A stretch of DNA of 64,000 nucleotides from Lentinula raphanica (taxonomy: Eukaryota; Basidiomycota; Agaricomycetes; Agaricales; Omphalotaceae): contig JANVFP010000004.1 of assembly GCA_027919835.1 (NCBI GenBank), positions 744,001-808,000 on the forward strand. The letters are read 5' to 3'. The notes beneath the pieces were generated by a model. It searched no databases. It was given only the letters and a program-made list of their open reading frames with translations, and had not been told where the DNA came from. Position 1 is the first letter of the stretch. The number at the start of each line of letters is the position of its first letter. Positions 57,744 through 64,000 of this stretch are shown in pieces. Made by a program: the position numbers and the translations under genes.

Positions 57744-58566
57744 ATGCCTCCCAAAAACCTCAAGAGAAAAGCCACAGCGACGGATGCAGTGCTGGCTCCG
57801 CATGTACCTGTATGTAGAAACTCTTGGAGACTACTCAGCTCATAGATATATATCTTGGATAACCCCAGAGTCTAGCAGAACAAATGTCCTACCTCCACCT
57901 CCCACGGCCGTTCAAGAACCCGGGGTATACGAAGAACGTCAATCGCCGCGCGAAGAATCTGAAGAATGTGATGGGTCAGGAGCGGGAACGGGAAAAGGCG
58001 GAGAGAGAGAGGAGGAGGGTGGAGAAGACGGAGAAGACGGAGAAGACAGAGCAGGATGTGCAAGGACAGGATGCTATGGATGTAGATGAGAAGGTGGATG
58101 AGAACCATGACGCGGCTGTGGTTGTCGAGGAGGAGATTCCGACTTGTGCGTTGCTTCTATACTTTCTTGCGGAAGCCAGTAAACTCAGAATTGATGATTC
58201 TTCTTTCTTTTTTCTCTGTTAGACCTCTCCATCGAAGCCCCACCATCATTCCTTCCCCAGAAACACTATTGCGATATCACAGGTCTGAAAGCGCCGTATA
58301 CGGACCCGGTTACTGGGTTGCGGTATCATGATAAGGACGTGTATGCGCTTATTAGGGAAATGGTAAGGCTCGTATCTGGATTCTGTTTCGTATAGCTTAT
58401 CCCTCGATGCGTTTCTTATGTGCAGAGTGCAAGTACAGCAAAGGAATACTTATCTGGTTCGTTTGTCTGTTTCCGTTCGGTAGTATGGGGAAACTGTATC
58501 TAAACCTATAACTCTATCACACACTCTCTCTTTTCAGCTCGCGGTGTCAATTCTATCGTCAAATAG
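57744..58566 (+). CDS. IES6: INO80 complex subunit Ies6-like (YL1-C domain)
   Basis: Five exons start at ATG 57744 (MPPKNLKRKATATDAV). The second exon carries RPFKNPGYTKNVNRRAKNLK, a conserved Ies6 block, and a charged Lys/Glu-rich linker. The third holds the YL1-C domain (KHYCDITGLKAPYTDPVTGL, then RYHDKDVYALIREM), which contacts the Arp5 module. The last exons give STAKEYLSARGV and the stop at 58564-58566. Ies6 partners with Arp5 in the INO80 nucleosome remodeller in the nucleus. About 180 aa, similar to fungal homologues. The transposon at 51208-57463 ends 280 bp upstream, so its promoter space is compressed. Confidence 0.9.
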
Positions 58567-59227
58567 GCTTATAGGCTTCCAGTTCATCCGTAACCAGACT
58601 CTTGTTTCTTCATAGCTCGAGCAGTTTCCCAATTTCCAAAGACAGACCTGCAACTTTCTTGCTTGCTCGCTTGCTGTGGTGGAAAGTCTTGAATTCGGAT
58701 TCGAAGACTCAAAGGAGGAGAGGATATCAGCCCGGCAGCACTGGCGCACATTCGCTATCGAGTTCTACGCTGCTCTACGCGCAGAGGCGTATGTATAGAG
58801 CCGACGTTGGTGTATAATTTTGTACATAATATTTTGAATCTGTAAAACGTTTCAACAGGGATTTCACCTGCTCTCTTAGGATTGGAATAGAACAGATTGA
58901 GTTTTGTGCACTGTGCAGTCGTTCATGATCAAGAGGAGGTTAGTCCAGGTTCTTGTAGTTTTTCAACTATGTAACGGGAAGAGCGGGATGTCATTTGCGA
59001 TGTCTTCACGTACAATATGTTGACGGCCCGAACAAATCAAAGGTTTGTTCTGTACATCCACGTCCACGTCTACGAAAACGCGCTAACTCGGAAAAGTTAA
59101 AACTCTCTAGGTTGGCTCTCTGAATCCTAGGCCTGAAGCTGGAAGCTTTGAAGGCCTGATTGACAATCGTTCGACGTCTTTCATACTCTTTCATCAATCT
59201 TCCATCGAATCTTTAGATGGTCCTCAC
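58567..59227. other. Intergenic spacer
   Basis: No gene was recognised between IES6 and the PBN1-like gene. Short frames on both strands are featureless. Confidence 0.5.
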
Positions 59228-60096
59228 ATGGTCCTCACCGTCCTCTCCTCAATTGACCCTCCTCACGGGTTTCACCGAACGATCAGGACTTCTATAACAC
59301 TGCGAGACCAAGACCGAGACGCTGAGTGGATCCATCTTGTCGAGGCAAAAGAGGAAAAAGAAACGCCATGCTCCCTCCACCTCTACTACGAACTCCCTCT
59401 CCTCGTCTTTGTCGATCCGTATGAGCTGGTCAACTACCAGCATCTATATACGTTCCAACATTATGGAAACGCGAACTTGGAGCTTCCTGTGGCTGCTATG
59501 GGCTCTAATGGGACTTCACTCATCTTGAAGCTGAACCCGAAGCTCGTCTCACTCGGACCACACTCGCACGTCGACGTCAAAGATATCACAGTTCCTATAC
59601 ACCTCCGATACGGTGAGATCTCGGATTCGACCTCACGCTCGGAGACCCATCGTTCTGCGGAGATTGCATGGCCTGAGGTGTTCTTGTCTTGTGATTCGGA
59701 AGGTAAGGCTCGATTTCATTTTTGGGAGTATTACTATTTGTTCCTGTACATATGCCCGCCTCAATCTAGCAAACTCACTCATCTCCAACAGCGGATACAA
59801 TGTCGTTGACGTCGTATAGTCTTCCCGAGGAGTTGATGTCTTCTTCTTTTTCTTCGTTCGGATTCGAAGGACGTGCACTCCTCAGGCCTATACAATCTTC
59901 ACGACCACAAACCTTCTCAGCAACCGCAAATCAATCCAATCGGACCACGCTCGTCTCAGCACCCGTCGGTCACTCCGCCGACCTGACCCAAGTACGACTC
60001 GGGACATCGTTGACGATCATGGTCATGTTTTGCTATCTGGCATATGTTTCTTACTCAACAGCTCGGAGGCTTGGAAAGCGATCAAAGGTGGAATGA
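59228..60096 (+). CDS. PBN1: PIG-X/PBN1-like GPI mannosyltransferase I subunit
   Basis: Two exons (59228 to about 59701, then from about 59792 to 60096; about 260 aa). The lumenal domain contains the hallmark segment FVDPYELVNYQHLYTFQHYG, followed by NLELPV, VDVKDITVPIHLRYGE and WPEVFLSCD, as in PIG-X. A single C-terminal transmembrane helix (LTIMVMFCYLAYVSYST) ends in a basic cytosolic tail (ARRLGKRSKVE). PIG-X/Pbn1 stabilises PIG-M/Gpi14, the enzyme adding the first mannose to GPI anchors in the ER. No cleavable signal peptide is obvious from the chosen start. An upstream in-register ATG at 59217 is in another frame. Confidence 0.85.
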
Positions 60097-60873
60097 TTCA
60101 CGAACAATGGAATAGGAATAGAACTCGCTCGTTCAAAATCCGATGTTCTTTTACCCTGGTCAGTGGTTTCTTGGGTGGAAAAAGCTTACTGCTTACTCAG
60201 TACTGTAATGAAGGAGAAGAAGGAGAAGGATGGGAACCAATGACCATACCGTTTTGCATGATGGAAATACCAAAAGGGAATCGGATATGGGATTTTCTCT
60301 TCCCGAATGCTTCTATGTAGTTTCTTGCAAATACGCCGAGGGAGTATTCAACGATTCAGCGTTTCGACATGTGTGTGGTATCACCGGGTCGGTGTTGCAC
60401 ACTATTGCACGAGACAGCCCTAATTCTCCCTAATTTCTAAACCTGTGAACGTTGAGGTACCTGTGCTAGCCTGTGTTTCCTGTGCTGTTTTCTGTTGCTG
60501 TTGCTGTTGCTGGCGCTGTTTCGTGTTTCGTGTTCCTGTGGCTGGCCTTGCAGGGTTATTCGACTGAGGCGAGGATCTCTTTGAAACCTTGCTACGGTTG
60601 GTTTAGGTTTTGTAACTTTTGAAATTTTACAACATTTCACGAGTGACATTGACAATTCGAGATTCCGATTTGGTTACGGATTGACGTGAGGGGTTTACAT
60701 ACAGAATGAATGATAGAATCTCTTTCATCCTGGTGCCCCACATAAAGTTGGAATGAATGAATGAGATATAAAAAGTCGAAGCTCGAAGCTTGAAGTAAAG
60801 TTCTGAAATCACTGGCACCCGGGAACAATTCACGTGCAGCAAAACTCTTTCTTCACCCCCACCCAGACCACTG
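60097..60873. other. Intergenic region before Lon
   Basis: No gene was recognised. It contains a ctgttgctgttgctgttgctgg simple repeat near 60487-60515 and the upstream region of the Lon gene. Confidence 0.5.
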
Positions 60874-63800
60874 ATGTCTCGACCGACGAAACTAGCGATT
60901 CTACCACTACCCTACCCCATAATCCTCCTCCCAGCCTCCAGAATCACCGTCGCACTCTCAGCAGAAGTCGGCGAAGCCCTACTCGCGCTGTTCGAGGCCA
61001 ACGACTCCAGCTTGCCGGTCGTAGCTGCCGTTCCTGCCGCGGTTGACTGCGCTACGTCTGCTAATCCCCAATTCGGGACGGCTGCAAGAGTCCTAAGACT
61101 CGTCAGACCTCCACTACGCTCCTCACTCGAATCAGCAGATAGTAATAGTAAACAGTCTAGAATCTATCTTGCCTCCCTTCATGGTCTTACCCGGGTACGT
61201 CTCGACGAACGTTATGATCACGACAGGGCGATGAAGACCGCACTGAACTCGACGACGCCGAGGTTGGTGACGAGAAAGATCTCGTATCCTTCGTCTTTGG
61301 AGCTCAAGGATACGAAGGATACGAAGGATTCTACCCCGAGTACACCGTTGCAGGTTCAGGTTAGGGAGGCGATCATCAAGTTCAAGGCTGCGGCCTTACG
61401 AGTGCTTCAGCATATGGCTCAGACTTCACAACAACAAGCGAGGAAGGATGCGTTTTACAAGATCGCGGCTATGCTTGAGGAGTTGAAGGACGATGCTGAA
61501 GGGCTCGAATTGGAGGATGGGCGTAATAGTGCTAGGGATAATCTAGACAGAGCTGCTTGGATGGCAGACGTTTTGGTCGGCAGCGTGCTCGGTCAAGGTA
61601 TAAGAACGTCTGCCCCTGGGAACGAAGGCGAAAGTGAAGACTGGACTGATAAACTCAGTAAGTACACTTCGTATAATCTCAATCATTATCTTGATTAGCA
61701 TCCTGTAGCATTGCTCGCAACCTCAAATGCCCTACCCCGACTCCAACTCGCCACCATGATCCTCACCAAACTCCACACCAAACTCGAGCTCACCTCCCGC
61801 ATCGCCAACGCCGTCGACGAAAGTCTGAGCAAACAACAGAAAGAATTCTTCCTCAGACAGCAACTCCGCGCGATCGAGAAAGAGTTGAAAGAGTTACAGC
61901 AAACATCGTCGGGACATCCCAACTCGATTCCATCAGGAAATGTCAGTGGAAATGCACGACATAACGATTTGGATTTGGATTCGAATGAATCAGATGATAC
62001 TGAACTGATGGATATACGACGGAAACTCGAAGCGATGGAACCTGGGAGTGAGGAACGCAAAGCTGGTGTGAGAGAGTGGAGGAGGTTGAAACGACTCACG
62101 GGCGCAGGCGGTGCAGGAGCGGGAGCAGGAAGTGTCGAAGGTGGTGTTATTAGGGGTTGGGTATGTGTCCATGTTATTCTCTGTCATTCCTCCTTCCGGA
62201 ACGTTGCAACAGTCAGTCTAACCTGATGAAATCTCCTTCCTTTACTACGTAGCTCGAATGGTTCACCGCCCTCCCCTGGCCATCCGTCACCCAATCCACT
62301 CCTACACTCACACCTTCCAAGTCCAAATCCTCCCTAACCACCTCCGCCTTCCTCGCCTCCGCTCGCGCCCAACTCGACTCGGACCACTACGGTCTGGACA
62401 AAGTCAAGAAAAGACTGATAGAGTACCTCGCTGTCGTCAAGCTGAAGGAACTCGCTGAGCTAGCCGAGGAACGGAGGCTGGCTTTGGAGGCACAAAAGCC
62501 CGAGGGAAACGAAGTAAACGAATCGTTGGAGGATGAGGACGTCGCGGGAGGCGCGGCAGATGAACGGGAGAAGGAGTTGCAGGTGGTGTTACGACAAACT
62601 CAGCCTTCTGTGGAGAATAAACCGGGTAGGATGCGGGATTCGAAGAAATCAAAGGGTGTGAAGGGTCCTATCTTATTGTAAGTAAGGCCCTTTCCTTTCA
62701 GTTTCTCAATTTCGCAAGCCGTTTTTGCAATTTTTGCAAGCCGAGGAGGTTTCAGTACTTCAGGCCTTTAAGAGCTCAAATGCTTCTGATTCTAATTCTA
62801 ATTCCAATTCCAATTCTAACTATGATAACGCGTTACGTAGGTTCGTCGGTCCCCCAGGCACAGGCAAAACCTCCCTAGGCCAAAGCATCGCACGGGCCCT
62901 TGACCGACCATTCCAACGCATTTCGTTGGGTGGGGTACGTGACGAGGCGGAGATCCGGGGGCATAGGCGGACGTATGTCGCTAGTGGACCTGGGTTGATC
63001 GTGCAGGCGCTGAGGAAGGCGGGGAGACCTGATTTTGTTTGTTTGCTGTGCGTTCCCATTGTTTCTCATCATACTCATTATATGAAGAATCACCTTCGCT
63101 CAATCCTCATTCGCTCATCGCAGGGACGAAATTGACAAGATCGGCGCGGGGAATTTTCATGGAGACCCAGGAGCGGCGTTGCTTGAGGTTTTGGATCCTG
63201 AGCAGAATTGTAACTTTAACGTGAGTGTTATGGTTCTCCAAGCATTTGACACATGGTTATTGATGTTTCTTCTTCATTCAGGATCATTACATCAATGTAC
63301 CCATAGACCTGAGTCAAGTGCTCTTCATATGCACCGCGAACACTCTCGAGACCATTTCCGCACCCCTCTTGGACCGATGCGAAGTGGTTGTTCTGCCTGG
63401 TGAGCATAACCCCGATTTCGCTTTACATCGTACATGCTCTGATCCTCGTATTCATACGTTGTTTACAGGCTACACCTACGACGAAAAACTCCACATCGCT
63501 CGACGATTCTTGCTTCCAAAGCAACTGGCGGCTAATGGGCTTACGGAGGACCACGTCAAGTTGACTGAAGAGGCTCTAAAAGCTGTTGCGACACGGTACG
63601 TTCGTTCCTCTACCTCTCTCCCTTTCTTCGTTTTATCACAGAGAAGTACCAATGTACCAATGTACTAATTTACTAATGTAATCCCATCATATAGGTACAC
63701 CCGAGAAGCCGGTGTCCGAACCCTCGAACGATCCATAGGCTCCATCGTCCGGTTCAAAGCCGTCGAATGGGCCGAATGTCTCGACGCCATCGACGGACAC

Positions 63801-64000
63801 GAAGACACAAAAATCGTGTTCGACGACTCTTCAGACTCTTCACATCCATCACATACATCTTCCGCGGAACTATCCATCGCCAACCTTGACCATCCATCAA
63901 AATCAAACACAACATCATACAAACCCCTCGTCGAAGAATCCGAGCTCGAAGCCATCCTTGGTATCGCGCGTTGGGAAGATGGGGAGGAGAGTTTGGTCGA
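60874..64000 (+). CDS. Lon protease, peroxisomal type (truncated at window end)
   Basis: Many short-intron exons encode an ATP-dependent Lon protease. The N-terminal LON substrate domain starts directly at [20 protein letters not shown] with no mitochondrial presequence, pointing to the peroxisomal form that degrades oxidised matrix proteins. Further on are [20 protein letters not shown] and [17 protein letters not shown] of the three-helix region. The Walker A motif GPPGTGKTS is near 62850, followed by [20 protein letters not shown], Walker B DEIDKIG near 63130, [13 protein letters not shown], and the sensor and arginine-finger region ([31 protein letters not shown]). The proteolytic Ser-Lys domain lies beyond the window. 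A Lys/Glu-rich insert near 62490-62650 and an Asn/Ser-coding microsatellite in an intron near 62780-62825 are local oddities. Confidence 0.9.

Overview
The window looks like a chromosomal segment of a mushroom-forming basidiomycete (Agaricomycetes). The evidence is dense GT-AG introns of about 45-75 bp, single-copy eukaryotic genes of fungal type (COG6, an INO80 Ies6 subunit, a PIG-X/PBN1-like GPI factor, a peroxisome-type Lon protease, a PPR protein), several small secreted proteins, and DNA transposons of families expanded in this group. No rRNA or tRNA gene and no CRISPR array was seen.

Layout. 1-1301: end of a copy of a Ulp1-transposase element, an apparently identical inverted copy of 51208-52508. 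3810-12172: a Plavaka-type (CACTA/CMC-related) transposase gene, then a divergent pair consisting of a coiled-coil protein and accessory protein A; no termini were found for this module. 13908-25339: an 11.4 kb element with ~112-bp terminal inverted repeats, a canonical CACTA right terminus and a 3-bp target duplication (GAA). It carries a Plavaka transposase with an N-terminal ubiquitin-like domain (minus strand) and, divergently, a TET/JBP-type 2-oxoglutarate/Fe(II) dioxygenase and accessory protein B (plus strand). B is homologous to A and shares intron positions with it. The element ends 81 bp before the start codon of COG6 (25421-28277).

28300-39500: duplicated and decaying sequence. It holds two degenerate COG6 copies, two paralogous secreted-protein genes with related promoters, a fragment of the PPR gene 3' end, and an unrelated secreted protein with a His/Gly/Glu-rich tandem-repeat tail. 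39016-50367: PPR gene, a secreted protein, a proline-rich repeat protein, and a secreted protein with kinase-like motifs. 51208-57463: a complete 6,256-bp DNA transposon with 33-bp terminal inverted repeats and an 8-bp target duplication (ATTTTGAA). It encodes one 11-exon gene (about 1,738 aa) fusing a Ulp1 SUMO-protease domain to a DDE-type transposase. 57744-64000: IES6, PBN1/PIG-X-like and Lon (cut by the window edge).

Main point. Two unrelated transposons in one window carry ubiquitin/SUMO-pathway modules on their transposases (a Ubl in one, a Ulp1 protease in the other). The CACTA-type element also mobilises a putative DNA-base oxidase together with an uncharacterised accessory protein that recurs beside a second Plavaka transposase. 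This suggests a transposon-borne system linking transposition, protein conjugation and modification of DNA bases.
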